Shown here piece by piece: positions 1 through 9,605 of a stretch of DNA of 64,000 nucleotides. The DNA lies in NCBI GenBank assembly GCA_022565595.1, contig JAIUML010000003.1, forward strand, positions 124,001 to 188,000. The letters run 5' to 3'. How positions within the stretch are numbered: the stretch's first letter is position 1; every line of letters begins with the position of its first letter. The notes below the pieces were generated by a model, which was not told the origin of the DNA, did not search any database, and saw nothing but the letters and a program-made list of their open reading frames with translations. The position numbers and the translations under genes were made by a program. The DNA comes from Saccharospirillum sp. (GTDB lineage: Bacteria > Pseudomonadota > Gammaproteobacteria > Pseudomonadales > Natronospirillaceae).

Positions 1-15
1 AATTTGACTTTCCTC

Positions 16-46
16 TTGACCTTCCAGCCACTGGAACCCCTAAGCT
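16..46 (+). promoter_or_regulatory. CueR-type copper-responsive promoter of copA
   Basis: A -35 TTGACC (16-21) and a -10 TAAGCT (41-46) are separated by 19 bp. Such an over-long spacer is the hallmark of promoters untwisted by MerR-family activators. The spacer carries the imperfect palindrome CCTTCCAG CCA CTGGAACC, close to known CueR boxes. It lies 34 bp before the copA start. That CueR itself acts here is inferred; no cueR gene is in the window. Confidence 0.85.
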
Positions 47-79
47 CCCCTCACTATACAAATCCAGGGAGCCATCCAA

Positions 80-2611
80 ATGTCTGCCAGCAAACCCCAA
101 CCCATCACTCTGTCCGTCGACAAGATGAATTGCGCCTCCTGCGTCGGCCGGGTTGAAAAGGCCATCGCTCAGGTGCCGGGAGTAACCGATGTCGCCGTTA
201 ACCTGGCAACCGAGCAGGCTCGTTTTCAATTGAGCGATGAAGCAGCCGACGTCCGCCCTGTTATTGAGGCGATCGAAAAGAGCGGCTACCCAGTGCGCCA
301 TCAGTCGCATCGACTAAGCATCAGCGGCATGAGTTGCGCCTCCTGTGTTGGCCGGGTTGAAAAACAGCTGCTGGCTGTACCGGGGGTGCTGGAAGCCCAG
401 GTGAACCTGGCGACGGAAGAGGCGGTGGTGACCCTGGCCGAGGGCGCCGTGAGCCCTGATCGCCTCGTCCAGGCAGTGCAGAAGGCCGGTTATGAATCTC
501 ACCTGAAAACCGAAGGCAAGCAGGGTTCGAACGACCAGGCGGACAGACGGGCCGAGGAACAGGGTCGATTGAAGCGCTCCATGATTCTTGCTGCCGCCTT
601 GACGTTGCCCATTTTTATATTGGACATGGGTGGGCACTTTATCCCGGCGTTTCACCATTGGCTGGTCGGCACTTTTGGCCAGACGCCTTTGTTTATCCTG
701 TTTTTCATTTTGGCTAGCCTGGTGCAGTTTGGCCCGGGTTGGCGGTTTTATCAGCATGGGATACCTGCCCTGTTGCGTGCCGCACCGGACATGAATTCGC
801 TGGTGGTCGTGGGGACTTCTGCCGCCTGGGGTTATTCAGTGGTGGCGACCTTTTTGCCCGGTCTGCTACCGCAAGGTTCAGTGCACGTCTACTTTGAAGC
901 TTCGGCGATGATCATCACCCTGATTCTGGTTGGTCGTTATCTGGAAGCCCGTGCCAAGGGGCGTACCAGCCAGGCCATTCAACAGTTGATGAGCCTGCAG
1001 TCCAAAACCGCTCGCGTCATTCGAGACGACAGCGCTGTGGAACTGGCTATTGATGAGGTGCGCCAGGGCGATCTGATTCAGGTGCGGCCTGGTGAGAAAA
1101 TACCGGTCGATGGGGATGTTGTCGAAGGCGAGTCTTGGGTGGATGAGTCCATGGTGACTGGTGAGCCGGTACCGGTGCAGAAGTCGGCAGGCAGCGGTGT
1201 GGTTGGCGGTACCATCAACAAGAACGGTAGCCTGACCTATAACGCAACCAACCTGGGTTCGGACAGCCTGCTTGCTCAGATAGTGCGTATGGTGGAAGAA
1301 GCCCAGGGCTCCAAATTGCCGATTCAGGCACTGGTCGATAAAGTGACGGGCATCTTTGTGCCAGTGGTCATGGCTCTGGCCGCTGTGACCTTTGCCGTCT
1401 GGTGGCTGGTTGGTCCAGAGCCAGCCATGTCTCTTGCTCTGGTCAATGCCGTGGCGGTGTTGATCATTGCTTGCCCCTGTGCCATGGGGTTGGCCACACC
1501 CACTTCCATTATGGTGGGTACCGGTAAGGCTGCTGAGCTGGGCATACTCTTTCGCCAGGGTGAAGCTTTACAGTCCTTGCGCAACACCACCCTGGTCGCC
1601 CTGGACAAGACCGGGACACTGACCCGGGGGCAGCCGGAATTGACTGATTTGATCGTCGCTGATGGTTTCGATGAAGCAAGGGTGTTGGCCCAGGTCGCCG
1701 CGGTGGAGCAGCGCTCGGAGCACCCCATCGCGGAAGCCATTGTTCGTGCCGCCGAGGCGCGTCTGGAAGGCCTGGAACCGGCAGAGGGCTTTCAGTCCGA
1801 ACCGGGTTTTGGTGTCTCCGCCAATGTTCAGGGTAAACGAATAGAAGTGGGTGCCGATCGCTATATGCAGCATTTGGGTTTGTCGGTTGAGCTCTTTGCA
1901 GAATCGGCTGAAACCCTGGGTAAGGAAGGCAAAACCCCGCTTTACGCCGCTGTTGATGGGAAGTTGGCTGCCATTCTGGCGGTAGCTGATCCGATCAAGG
2001 AGACCACTGCCGAGGCGATCAAGGCGCTGCATGAGCAGGGGCTGAAAATCGCCATGATAACGGGTGACAACCGACGCACGGCCGAAGCCATCGCCAATCA
2101 ATTGGGGATAGACCAGGTTGTTGCGGAAGTTCTGCCAGACGGCAAAGTCGCCGCCATCGAGTCCTTGCAGAAACAGGGTGAAACAGTGGCTTTTGTTGGG
2201 GATGGCATTAACGATGCCCCCGCTCTGGCGCAGGCGGACGTGGGTCTGGCCATTGGTACGGGCACGGACATTGCCATGGAGGCTGCCGAGGTTGTGCTGA
2301 TGTCAGGCGATTTGCGCAATGTGCCCAATGCCATAGCGCTGTCCAGGGCGACACTGCGCAACATCAAGCAGAACCTGTTCTGGGCCTTTGCCTACAATAC
2401 GGCGTTGATACCAGTGGCTGCGGGTGTGCTCTACCCGGTACTGGGGTTGTTGCTGTCGCCAGTCTTCGCTGCGGCTGCCATGGCGGCCTCCAGTGTCTGT
2501 GTGTTGACCAATGCGTTGCGGCTGCGCCGGTTCCGCAACCCGATCGACATGACATCAACCGAACCCGAACCCGAACCTGGCACAGGCCAAGGCACCGTTG
2601 TGAACCCTTAA
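80..2611 (+). CDS. copA: Copper-exporting P1B-type ATPase CopA
   Basis: This inner-membrane pump uses ATP to expel Cu(I) from the cytoplasm. The 843-residue protein has two N-terminal heavy-metal-associated domains, each with a CASC metal site (C18/C21 and C86/C89). The membrane domain follows, with the transport motif CPC at about residues 465-467 ([11 protein letters not shown]), the phosphorylation loop DKTGT around D509, and a TGDN and GDGIND hinge further on. Length is normal for a two-HMA CopA. The CueR-like promoter directly upstream supports copper rather than another metal. The C-terminus ends in a short Glu/Pro repeat tail (EPEPEPG). The start ATG at 80 follows a weak GGGAG at about 67-71. 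Confidence 0.96.
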   Translation: MSASKPQPITLSVDKMNCASCVGRVEKAIAQVPGVTDVAVNLATEQARFQLSDEAADVRPVIEAIEKSGYPVRHQSHRLSISGMSCASCVGRVEKQLLAVPGVLEAQVNLATEEAVVTLAEGAVSPDRLVQAVQKAGYESHLKTEGKQGSNDQADRRAEEQGRLKRSMILAAALTLPIFILDMGGHFIPAFHHWLVGTFGQTPLFILFFILASLVQFGPGWRFYQHGIPALLRAAPDMNSLVVVGTSAAWGYSVVATFLPGLLPQGSVHVYFEASAMIITLILVGRYLEARAKGRTSQAIQQLMSLQSKTARVIRDDSAVELAIDEVRQGDLIQVRPGEKIPVDGDVVEGESWVDESMVTGEPVPVQKSAGSGVVGGTINKNGSLTYNATNLGSDSLLAQIVRMVEEAQGSKLPIQALVDKVTGIFVPVVMALAAVTFAVWWLVGPEPAMSLALVNAVAVLIIACPCAMGLATPTSIMVGTGKAAELGILFRQGEALQSLRNTTLVALDKTGTLTRGQPELTDLIVADGFDEARVLAQVAAVEQRSEHPIAEAIVRAAEARLEGLEPAEGFQSEPGFGVSANVQGKRIEVGADRYMQHLGLSVELFAESAETLGKEGKTPLYAAVDGKLAAILAVADPIKETTAEAIKALHEQGLKIAMITGDNRRTAEAIANQLGIDQVVAEVLPDGKVAAIESLQKQGETVAFVGDGINDAPALAQADVGLAIGTGTDIAMEAAEVVLMSGDLRNVPNAIALSRATLRNIKQNLFWAFAYNTALIPVAAGVLYPVLGLLLSPVFAAAAMAASSVCVLTNALRLRRFRNPIDMTSTEPEPEPGTGQGTVVNP

Positions 2612-2699
2612 GCCTCAACCAATAGACCAAAGTGGCATTGCACCGGTAACTGATCAGGCGAACTGTAGCAGGCCAAGAACAATAAAAAGGTTCGGCAAA

Positions 2700-3257
2700 A
2701 TGGCAATGTGGTGGTTTATTACCTCCAATGCTCGGTGTAGCTATGAGGAACTCAAACGTCGGCGCTGCCTGGCTTTGGGCTGGCGGGAGTTGGGCAACCT
2801 GGCGGGGTACATCCGGGATGACCCCAAGTGGGAACGGCAGTTCAAGACGCGCATTCAACTGAAAGGCAACCTGGCCTATCCGCACGACCGCCAATGGATT
2901 GAGCAAGACCATGCCATGACGGCCGTGCCAGAGTTGTTCTGGCGGTTCCTGAACCTGCCGCAAAACGATTATATCGTGTTGCTCGAGGCCGGTAGCCAGA
3001 TGACCCTGGGCAAGACAGAAGTCTTTGCAATGGCTCGCATGCACAAGCCGGCCATTGAGAGTTATCGGTATGATGAAAACTTCGATCATGCCCATCAGAT
3101 CTATGATGATCTGACCTGGGTCGACTGGGACAGGGCGCGTTTTGGCGAGCTTGAGTTACCCAGGGTATCGTTCAAATCGATGCTTCAGGACGATGCGCAA
3201 TTGGAACAGGTTCAAAGGGCCTGGCAAGAGGCTCAGGGCGAAAAAGCGCCAGCATAA
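2700..3257 (+). CDS. Conserved hypothetical protein, cytosolic, aromatic-rich
   Basis: I do not recognise the family. The 185-residue product has no signal peptide or membrane segment. It is rich in Trp, Arg and acidic residues: MWWFITSNARCSYEELKRRR at the start, a YDDLTWVDWDRARFGE segment near residue 145, and an acidic, alanine-rich tail. It starts at ATG 2700, with a second ATG at 2706, after an AAGG-type ribosome site, 88 bp behind copA on the same strand. Co-transcription with copA is possible, but no copper-binding motif is visible. Codon use resembles the neighbours, so it is very likely a real gene. Confidence 0.75.
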   Translation: MAMWWFITSNARCSYEELKRRRCLALGWRELGNLAGYIRDDPKWERQFKTRIQLKGNLAYPHDRQWIEQDHAMTAVPELFWRFLNLPQNDYIVLLEAGSQMTLGKTEVFAMARMHKPAIESYRYDENFDHAHQIYDDLTWVDWDRARFGELELPRVSFKSMLQDDAQLEQVQRAWQEAQGEKAPA

Positions 3258-3292
3258 GTATCTGTATCGGTCAGCCAGCCGGGAAAACCAGT

Positions 3293-4021
3293 TTAAAAAG
3301 CCGACTGCTGATTGATGCATTCAAAACGGCGCTCTGCTCGCCAGACCATCTCTGCCAATAGTCGATAGTCTTCGCTCCAGGGAGTGAGCGGGCGCGCCGA
3401 ATGTCCGGGGTTTTGGCCGGATGGCGATTGGTAAAAGGTTTCGCCTCTGTTGACCAGGGCATTGGCCATTTGCGACCAGGCATCATTAACGCTGAAGACA
3501 GAAGCAGCATTGTTCCCGCCAATATGGCAACTGCCGCATTGCTGTTGCAGAGTCGGCTGCATTCGCTCCTGATACAACTGCGGGCTTTCCATGCAGGCGT
3601 TTTCAGGAATGGAAAATTGCGCAGTGAGCGTGCGTGACTGTGCCGCTTTTTCGGCAACGAGTTGTAATTCGTAGTCACCACCAGAAGTGAACATGATCGG
3701 CCATTGGCGGTTGATCTGGTCTTCACAAACAGTGACCGCGGGTAATACCTGGCATTGAGTGCCGGACTCTATCTGTTGTTCGAGGTTGCCGTTCAGGCGC
3801 AATTGGACGCTGGCCTCTGGGGGCAAGGTGGTTTCAAACACGACGAGCGTCGGCCCCGGGGTATTGGCAGTAGACCGAATCTGGCCGAGAGACAAAGGTA
3901 AGGAGGTATCTCCCTCGGTTTCCGTTTCGACAATCACGGTCTGATTCTGGTCGGTGCTCTGTTCAGCCAGGCAGCCGAGGAGCAGGAGCAAGGGCGCGCA
4001 AAGCGCAAGTACTGATCGCAT
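3293..4021 (-). CDS. Putative lipoprotein with a single CxxCH (haem c-like) motif
   Basis: The 242-residue protein begins MRSVLALCAP followed by a lipobox LLGC, so Cys17 should be lipidated. The middle part (about residues 60-135) looks like an extracellular beta-rich region with two cysteines (C90, C99). Near residue 162 there is CGSCH, a canonical c-type haem attachment site, with conserved-looking sequence around it (LQQQCGSCHIGGNNAAS). This suggests a cytochrome c-like domain in the periplasm, perhaps at a membrane surface. An in-frame upstream start at 4057 exists, but the ATG at 4021 places the signal peptide correctly. The axial ligand on the other side of the haem cannot be assigned confidently. 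Function is unknown. Confidence 0.72.
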   Translation of the reverse strand: MRSVLALCAPLLLLLGCLAEQSTDQNQTVIVETETEGDTSLPLSLGQIRSTANTPGPTLVVFETTLPPEASVQLRLNGNLEQQIESGTQCQVLPAVTVCEDQINRQWPIMFTSGGDYELQLVAEKAAQSRTLTAQFSIPENACMESPQLYQERMQPTLQQQCGSCHIGGNNAASVFSVNDAWSQMANALVNRGETFYQSPSGQNPGHSARPLTPWSEDYRLLAEMVWRAERRFECINQQSAF

Positions 4022-4166
4022 GATGTTTATCCCCGAAAGAGGACGCCATGATGACAAAGGGGGTCACTGAATACTGCGATCTTGGGCACAAAAATTGAAT
4101 AGGGTCAAAGCAGTCAGCCCTGACACAACAGGGCCGACATCTTTATAGCTGACTGGTTGTTTAAAC

Positions 4167-4496
4167 TCAGTTGGCCATGTCCTTGATTTTTTTCAATGGA
4201 CGAATCTTGACGGCAGTGCTGGCAGGCTTGGCCGCAATGGTGATCGCTTCGCCGGTAAAGGGGTTGATACCAGGGCGAGCTTTGCGAGCCGGTTTTTTAA
4301 CAGACTGAATTTTCATCAAGCCGGGCAAAACAAATTCACCGCAAGCACGCTTTTTGATGTGACGTTCAATCAAGTCCGACAGTTCGTCGATAACGGCCTG
4401 AACGTCTTTTTTGGTCAATTCGGTATTTTCAGCAATTTCAGCAACAATTTGAGTCTTGGTGTAACGTTCTTTAATGGCTGTGGTTTTTTTGGCCAT
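4167..4496 (-). CDS. HU/IHF-family DNA-binding protein
   Basis: A 109-residue basic protein of the bacterial histone-like fold. It shows the N-terminal dimerisation helices (KTQIVAEIAENTELTKKDVQ), then GEFVLPGLMKI and the DNA-binding arm region RKARPGINPFTGEAITI. The N-PFTGE motif is typical of HU arms. It is longer than HU (about 90 residues) because of an N-terminal MAKKTTAIKE extension and a slightly extended C-terminus. It therefore belongs to the HU-like subgroup often annotated as a viral-type or DNA-binding HU homologue. The ATG at 4496 is preferred over the upstream ATG at 4514 because the protein then starts MAKK. It likely acts as a nucleoid-associated protein. Confidence 0.88.
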   Translation of the reverse strand: MAKKTTAIKERYTKTQIVAEIAENTELTKKDVQAVIDELSDLIERHIKKRACGEFVLPGLMKIQSVKKPARKARPGINPFTGEAITIAAKPASTAVKIRPLKKIKDMAN

Positions 4497-5016
4497 GGTC
4501 AAATCCTGAGTCATGATGAATGAGTTGCAGCGGTCTGCCAGGTCGTCTGACAGACACTGCGAGACTTTATCTCAATAGCAAGCCAAAAACACCTCTTATC
4601 AGCATGGAAGGGCGCGCTAACCCCTATATTTATAGAGTGAACGACGACTGATGCACAAAAAATAGCCAAAAATCATTCGGAAGTGTAGCCAGCGCCGTAA
4701 ACTGACGAAGTTCATTACTCTGTCGAACTGAGGCAATTTTCGACCCAGGTTCCTGATGTAACTGTCTGTGGTTAGGTCGTTCATCAGACGACGGGCTTGA
4801 ACATCCATCAGATAGACATCAAACAAGATTATTTTTTGTAACGTGCTCGAGCGCCATGGTTGCGTATTTCAGGATTGGCTCGGTAAACCGAGCGCAATAA
4901 TAACGTTTTGTCGTGCAGTCATTTTCAACACCACGCCGCTCGCTTTGTCGCGATCTGTTCACAGACTCTGTGATAGAGTGCACCGCATTGGTTTTTGTTA
5001 ATGGGCTGTCCGTTAT
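4497..5016. other. Long intergenic region between HU-like gene and chrA
   Basis: About 520 bp without a convincing gene. It should hold the divergent promoters for the HU-like gene (minus) and chrA (plus). A perfect 7-bp hairpin GCTCGGT-AA-ACCGAGC sits at 4878-4893. A minus-strand open frame at 4617-4808 (MDVQARRLMNDL start) lacks a ribosome site and is not accepted as a gene. A small non-coding RNA cannot be excluded. Confidence 0.5.
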
Positions 5017-6189
5017 ATGGTGCCATCCTCTTCTGTGAAATCTGTAGTCGATGTCTTCTGGCGCTTTTTGCTGCTGGGGTTGGTCAGTTTTGGTGGCCCG
5101 GCAGCGCATCTGGGTTACTTTCGCCAGGCCTTTGTGGAGCGGCGTCAGTGGTTGAGCAACGATCACTACGGTCAACTGGTGGCTCTGAGTCAGTTCCTGC
5201 CGGGCCCGGCCTCCAGCCAGGTGGGCTTTGCCATTGGGCATCACCGAGCCGGTTTGCCAGGCGCATTGGCGGCCTTTCTGGGGTTCACCTTACCTTCCTT
5301 TTTATTGATGGCGTCTCTGGCCATTGCCAGCCGGGGTTGGGCAGATGATAGCCAATGGTATGGTGTAGTTGCTGGCCTGAAGGTGTTTGCGGTCGTGGTT
5401 GTGGCTGATGCTGTAACCGCCATGTTTGGCACTTTTTGTCGGGCTCGAATCAGCCGCCTGCTGGCCGTGGGCCTGGCCTCTGCTCTGGTTGCACTGCCAT
5501 CCCTATGGGTGCAAATGTCCGGCTTGGTATTGGCGGCCCTTGTGGGGGCCTTCTTGTTGTCTCCAGAGCCTGGCCAGAAGCCCGCAGCCGGTCGGTTGCG
5601 CTGGCTGCCGTTGTTGCTCTATGTCTGGATTATCATAGGTCTGGTTTTTGCTCTGCCGCAATCCATCTGGCGAGAGGTTGCTGCTCCCTTTTTTCAGGCC
5701 GGTTCTCTGGTCTTTGGCGGCGGCCATGTGGTGTTGCCGTTGCTGCAGCAGACAGTCGGAGAGGCTGTTACCCCGGATCGTTTTCTGTTCGGTTACGCCA
5801 GCGCCCAGGCGATACCGGGGCCCATGTTTACGCTCTCGGCTTTCCTCGGTGCTGAACTCTGGCAACAGTCCCCTCTTCTGGGTGCTTTAATAGCGACTCT
5901 GGCTGTCTTTGCTCCGGGTTTCTTGTTGCTGCTGGCATTGCAGGGAGCCTGGTATCGGTTGACTGCCAGGCCTGCACTGGCAGGTGCCGTGGCAGGGATT
6001 AATGCGGCGGTGGTTGGTTTACTGCTGGCCGCGCTGTACCAACCGGTTTTTGTCCAGGGCGTAGTGTCTTCAGCTGCTATGGCGGCTGCCGTACTGGGGT
6101 TCGCTGCGTTGCGTTGGTTGAAAGTGCCGGTGGTGGTACTGGCCATGGCCTTCGCATTATTGGGGCTGCTTGGCCTCTTCTCCGGCTGA
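5017..6189 (+). CDS. chrA: Chromate transporter ChrA (CHR family)
   Basis: A 390-residue inner-membrane protein made of two homologous CHR halves, the usual long-chain layout. The first half carries the family signature FLLLGLVSFGGPAAHLGYF and later QFLPGPASSQ. The second half repeats it as FQAGSLVFGGGHVVLPLLQ and SAQAIPGPMFTLSAFLGA. About ten to twelve hydrophobic segments are visible. The family exports chromate, driven by the membrane potential. No chrB-type regulator is adjacent. The ATG at 5017 lacks a strong Shine-Dalgarno sequence, so expression may be low or regulated. The substrate is inferred from family only. Confidence 0.92.
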   Translation: MVPSSSVKSVVDVFWRFLLLGLVSFGGPAAHLGYFRQAFVERRQWLSNDHYGQLVALSQFLPGPASSQVGFAIGHHRAGLPGALAAFLGFTLPSFLLMASLAIASRGWADDSQWYGVVAGLKVFAVVVVADAVTAMFGTFCRARISRLLAVGLASALVALPSLWVQMSGLVLAALVGAFLLSPEPGQKPAAGRLRWLPLLLYVWIIIGLVFALPQSIWREVAAPFFQAGSLVFGGGHVVLPLLQQTVGEAVTPDRFLFGYASAQAIPGPMFTLSAFLGAELWQQSPLLGALIATLAVFAPGFLLLLALQGAWYRLTARPALAGAVAGINAAVVGLLLAALYQPVFVQGVVSSAAMAAAVLGFAALRWLKVPVVVLAMAFALLGLLGLFSG

Positions 6190-6462
6190 GGTGCCAACAA
6201 TCACAACCGAGGTGTCGTTTGTGTCCGCCCAACGAGGCCAGCCATCATGCGGCTTTGCGATAGAGTGGAGGTCAGGTGTGCAGCCTCTTTGCGCGCGCCT
6301 ATTGTAACTGGCCAGTCTAACGTCTAGTTTTACAGTGGATATTCACCCGACTGCCAAGGCGGCCGAGTGAGTGAAAGTGTCGCTTAACCAGCGGCCCAAG
6401 TAAGCTGGGCAACGAATATTCTGGTCAGGAAGACCCGGGTTGCCTGCCAACAGGGTTGTGTA

Positions 6463-7305
6463 ATGATGAGAAACTCCATTCGTTGTGTTGTCGATGGAGT
6501 CGATTTCGATGACCTGGAAATGCCCTTCAATGAGAACATAGGGGCTTTTCTGACTCAGGTACGCCACATGAGTGGCATGAAAATACCTGAGTTGATGGCA
6601 TTGTTGTCGGTTTCCAAAAAAACTTACCTGGACATGGAAAAAGGCTGCCGCCAATACCGTATGCATGTGCTGGTCTGGTGGTGCTTTGTCATGGGGCTAT
6701 CGCCCCTGCATTTGTTGGCGCAGTCGGGCTATTTCAGTCATTTACCCATCGGGGATTACCGCAACATACGGCAGATCAAGCTGGCATTGCTGCTGCACCG
6801 AATATCCCCGGAGCAGTGTCTGCAGGCGCTGGGCGAACTCATCGACCGTTGTCCGCGTGCCATTCAGCGTGATGTTGATCCTTCACTGGTTGTGTCCTGC
6901 AAGGAACTGGTGTCATTGCGCAGCTTCTTTTTCTCAAAGGAGTACTACCAAATGGTTGCGCGTGGGTTAAAAGGCTTTCAGCAAGACAACGGCCTGACCA
7001 GTGATCAGCTTGCCCGTTTCCTGGGGGTCACCACCCGTACTCTGAGGCGGATGTTCAACGCCCATGGCTCATTGAACTACAACTATTATGCGCGTTTTTA
7101 TCTTTCCTCGGGCGTTTATCCACTGCGTATTGTCGAAGATGGGCCCTATATGAAAACGCGTCTGAAAATGGAGCAACGTTTTTTTCTTGTTAATGAACTG
7201 ATTGCAGGCTTCGGCAGTTCACCGGATTTTCTCGATTCTCAGCTTGAACGGCTAGCGCAACTTCCCCCCAATCCTCACTGGAAAGCCCTCTTTAAACGAC
7301 CTTGA
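6463..7305 (+). CDS. Putative transcriptional regulator with two helix-turn-helix segments
   Basis: The 280-residue soluble protein shows two HTH-like stretches. The first is XRE-like at about residues 27-65 (MKIPELMALLSVSKKTYLDM, then EKGCRQ). The second is near residues 173-200 (LTSDQLARFLGVTTRTLRRM). No sensor domain is recognisable between them (residues 80-165, helical). It starts at the double ATG at 6463/6466. Its position, 490 bp upstream of the TRAP-transporter operon and on the same strand, makes it a candidate regulator of that operon; this is inference. No close named family comes to mind. The tandem XRE-like architecture in one chain is uncommon. Confidence 0.7.
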   Translation: MMRNSIRCVVDGVDFDDLEMPFNENIGAFLTQVRHMSGMKIPELMALLSVSKKTYLDMEKGCRQYRMHVLVWWCFVMGLSPLHLLAQSGYFSHLPIGDYRNIRQIKLALLLHRISPEQCLQALGELIDRCPRAIQRDVDPSLVVSCKELVSLRSFFFSKEYYQMVARGLKGFQQDNGLTSDQLARFLGVTTRTLRRMFNAHGSLNYNYYARFYLSSGVYPLRIVEDGPYMKTRLKMEQRFFLVNELIAGFGSSPDFLDSQLERLAQLPPNPHWKALFKRP

Positions 7306-7797
7306 ACCCACTCAATTTATATTTAGAACCCTAAACTAATATTTTGAGTGCGAAAGGCTTCTGTTTGTAACAACTTGTAACATTACGCCAAAAGCCAGGC
7401 GTATAACCTATTGATTTGAGCATGATTTTTCCACTCGATGCAGCAAGTCAGCGCCTCTATTGACCCCTTATTTTTGGGGGCATTAATTTTAGGGGAATCA
7501 GTAAAAACTGCCATTTCATGAGGCCTTCAGGGGCTGCTCCCTGGCATCGGGCAAAGGACGTCGGTGTGGATGCCAGCCCCATGGTGGTGCACCCCTATGT
7601 AACTGAACCGTTGTCTGGATGGGCTTATTTATCAGGATCAAATTCTTGCCATGAACTTAAACTTTTGCCATTCTGATATAGCTCTAAAGGATTTTGAGTG
7701 CGTTTTAGGCAAAACGCCTGGACAGCGTGACTCAATCTCTTGACCAACAACAAGGGTCGAAAGCGCCGTATCGGCGTAAAGACCAATGGAGGTTTCA
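7306..7797. promoter_or_regulatory. 490-bp upstream region of the TRAP operon with repeated motif
   Basis: No gene is seen here. The 12-mer ATTTTGAGTGCG occurs perfectly twice, at 7341-7352 and 7691-7702, 350 bp apart. The second copy overlaps a perfect inverted repeat GCGTTTT-AGGC-AAAACGC (7700-7717). Such a layout fits a regulator bound at two sites with DNA looping, or an operator pair for the upstream HTH protein. The AT-rich stretch at 7480-7500 and the region before 7690 may hold promoters, but I cannot place a convincing -35/-10 pair. Confidence 0.45.
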
Positions 7798-8823
7798 ATG
7801 ATCAACAAGAGAACGATTCAACAACTGGTGGGGGTATCCTGCTTCAGTCTGGCTGCCATGGGGGCTGCAAGCCTTGCCAGTGCCAACAACTGGTTGTATG
7901 CCCACGAAGAATATGAAGACGATGTTCAAGATGTCTATGCGTACAAGTTCAAGGAGTACATCGAGCAGAACTCCGATAACACCGTCACTGTTTACCGCTT
8001 TGGTGAGCTGGGTGAGTCAGACGACATCATGGAACAGGCCCAGGCTGGTATTTTGCAGTTCGTCAACCAGTCGCCCGGTTTTACCGGCTCCCTGATCCCT
8101 GAAGCTCAGATCTTTTTTGTGCCCTACCTGTTGCCGACCGATATGGAAACGGTGGTGCAGTTCTTCCGCGAAAGCAAGGCGATTCATGAAGACTTCCCGG
8201 AGCTCTATGCTGAGCAGGGCCTGGAATTGCTGAAAATGTATCCGGAAGGCGAAATGGTGTTGACGGCTGATGAGCCGATCACTTCCCCTCAGGATCTGCG
8301 CAACAAACGCATTCGCATCATGACCAACCCCTTGCTGGCGTCGACCTATGAAGCCTTTGGTGCAACGCCGACTCCAATGCCCTGGGGCGAAGTTTATGGC
8401 GCGCTGCAGACCAACATGATTCAGGGCCAGGAAAACCCCATTTTCTGGATTCAGTCAGGTGGTTTGTACGAAGTGTCACCCAACCTGATCTTTACCGGTC
8501 ATGGCTGGTTCACCACGGCCATGATGGCCAATCAGGACTTCTTCGACGGCTTGTCAGCTGATGAACAACAACTGATTCGGGATGCAGCCGACTATGCCTT
8601 TGAAGAAATTCTGGTGCATATCGATGGCCTCGCTGATGAAGCCCTGGACATGATTCTTGAGGCCAGTGACCGTGTAACGGTAACTCGCCTGGATGAAGAT
8701 CAGATAAATGCTTTCCGTGAGCGTGCCCCTCAGGTTGAAGAAACCTTTGTCGACATGACTGGCCCACGCGGTGAAGCATTGATGGAGCAGTTCAAGGCTG
8801 ACCTGGAAGCGGTCTCCAACTGA
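7798..8823 (+). CDS. dctP: TRAP transporter substrate-binding protein (DctP family)
   Basis: A periplasmic solute receptor that delivers a carboxylate-type substrate to the DctQM permease. The 341-residue precursor has a clear signal peptide (MINKRTIQQLVG, then LAAMGAASLASA before NNWLY). The mature fold shows the DctP hallmarks: an early FKEYIEQNSDN segment, then QDLRNKRIRIMTNPL, whose Arg would bind the substrate carboxylate, and PMPWGEVYGALQTNMIQGQE. The ATG at 7798 has GGAGG six bases upstream and is preferred to the in-frame ATG at 7786. It is the first gene of an operon with dctQ, dctM, usp, a dehydrogenase and a proline-racemase-like enzyme. That context suggests an amino or hydroxy acid substrate, which is inference. 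Confidence 0.93.
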   Translation: MINKRTIQQLVGVSCFSLAAMGAASLASANNWLYAHEEYEDDVQDVYAYKFKEYIEQNSDNTVTVYRFGELGESDDIMEQAQAGILQFVNQSPGFTGSLIPEAQIFFVPYLLPTDMETVVQFFRESKAIHEDFPELYAEQGLELLKMYPEGEMVLTADEPITSPQDLRNKRIRIMTNPLLASTYEAFGATPTPMPWGEVYGALQTNMIQGQENPIFWIQSGGLYEVSPNLIFTGHGWFTTAMMANQDFFDGLSADEQQLIRDAADYAFEEILVHIDGLADEALDMILEASDRVTVTRLDEDQINAFRERAPQVEETFVDMTGPRGEALMEQFKADLEAVSN

Positions 8824-8884
8824 TATCGGTGGAAAGGTCAGGCCATTGTCCCTGTCGGGCCTGGCCTGGTCGTACTCGGCACTG

Positions 8885-8903
8885 CCGGGCAAGTTTTGCC
8901 CGG
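8885..8903 (+). terminator. Hairpin between dctP and dctQ
   Basis: The perfect 8-bp stem CCGGGCAA-GTT-TTGCCCGG lies in the 173-bp gap after dctP. It has no U tract. In transporter operons such hairpins usually protect the receptor mRNA or partly terminate, giving more binding protein than permease; that role is inferred. Confidence 0.6.
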
Positions 8904-8996
8904 TCTAGTGCCTGGCTCCCGGAGGTTGCGCCGGGATTAACAATAAAAAATGGCCGATTCTAAAACTGACCTCGGCTAGTGCATGGAGTAGCAGCA

Positions 8997-9578
8997 ATGT
9001 CTGAACAAGATGATACCCCGGAAAAGTACGAATCCGGGTTACCTGGATTTCTTGGCACCATCGATGTGGCCATCAGCAAGGCTGAATCGGTCATACTTGC
9101 GGTCGGTGTGATGTTGCTGGCGACGAATACCATCGTCGGTGTGGTCTCGCGTCAGGTCTTTCAAAAAGGCCTGTTCTGGTCGGATGAAGTCAATCGCATT
9201 CTGATTATCATGATCACCTTTGCTGGTATCGGATATGCCGCCCGCCATGGTCGTCACATTCGGATGTCGGCGATATACGACGCCCTGCCGCTGATAGGGC
9301 GCAAAATCCTGATGATCATTATAGCGTTCCTCACCTCAGCGGTAATGTTTTTCCTGTGTTACTACGCCTACGAATATATCTCGACTCTCTACAGTCGGGG
9401 CCGGGTTTTGCCCGCGCTGAGCATTCCTATCTGGTGGATCTATGTCTGGGTACCTATTGGCTTTGCGGTGACCGGTATTCAATATTTTCTGACCGGCATC
9501 AAGAACCTGACCACCAAGGACGTCTATTTATCGACCGGTGTGATTGACGGTTACGCCGACACCGAAAAAGAAGTCTGA
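8997..9578 (+). CDS. dctQ: TRAP transporter small permease subunit (DctQ family)
   Basis: A 193-residue inner-membrane protein with the four transmembrane helices expected of DctQ. The helices lie at about residues 30-50, 62-80, 98-118 and 140-160. The family pattern FWSDEVNRILIIMITFAGIG appears at residues 60-79, including the conserved acidic Asp/Glu pair. The ATG at 8997 (MSEQDD) with GGAG upstream is preferred over an in-frame ATG at 8979. It is followed 27 bp later by dctM. Together with DctM it forms the Na+-coupled permease served by the DctP receptor encoded just before. Confidence 0.93.
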   Translation: MSEQDDTPEKYESGLPGFLGTIDVAISKAESVILAVGVMLLATNTIVGVVSRQVFQKGLFWSDEVNRILIIMITFAGIGYAARHGRHIRMSAIYDALPLIGRKILMIIIAFLTSAVMFFLCYYAYEYISTLYSRGRVLPALSIPIWWIYVWVPIGFAVTGIQYFLTGIKNLTTKDVYLSTGVIDGYADTEKEV

Positions 9579-9605
9579 CGAAGCTCAACAAGAAGGAATA
9601 ATACC

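Noticed and set aside
4617-4826. Small minus-strand frame between the HU-like gene and chrA
   Set aside because: There is no ribosome site and no clear coding pattern. The region is better treated as intergenic, though a small RNA is possible.
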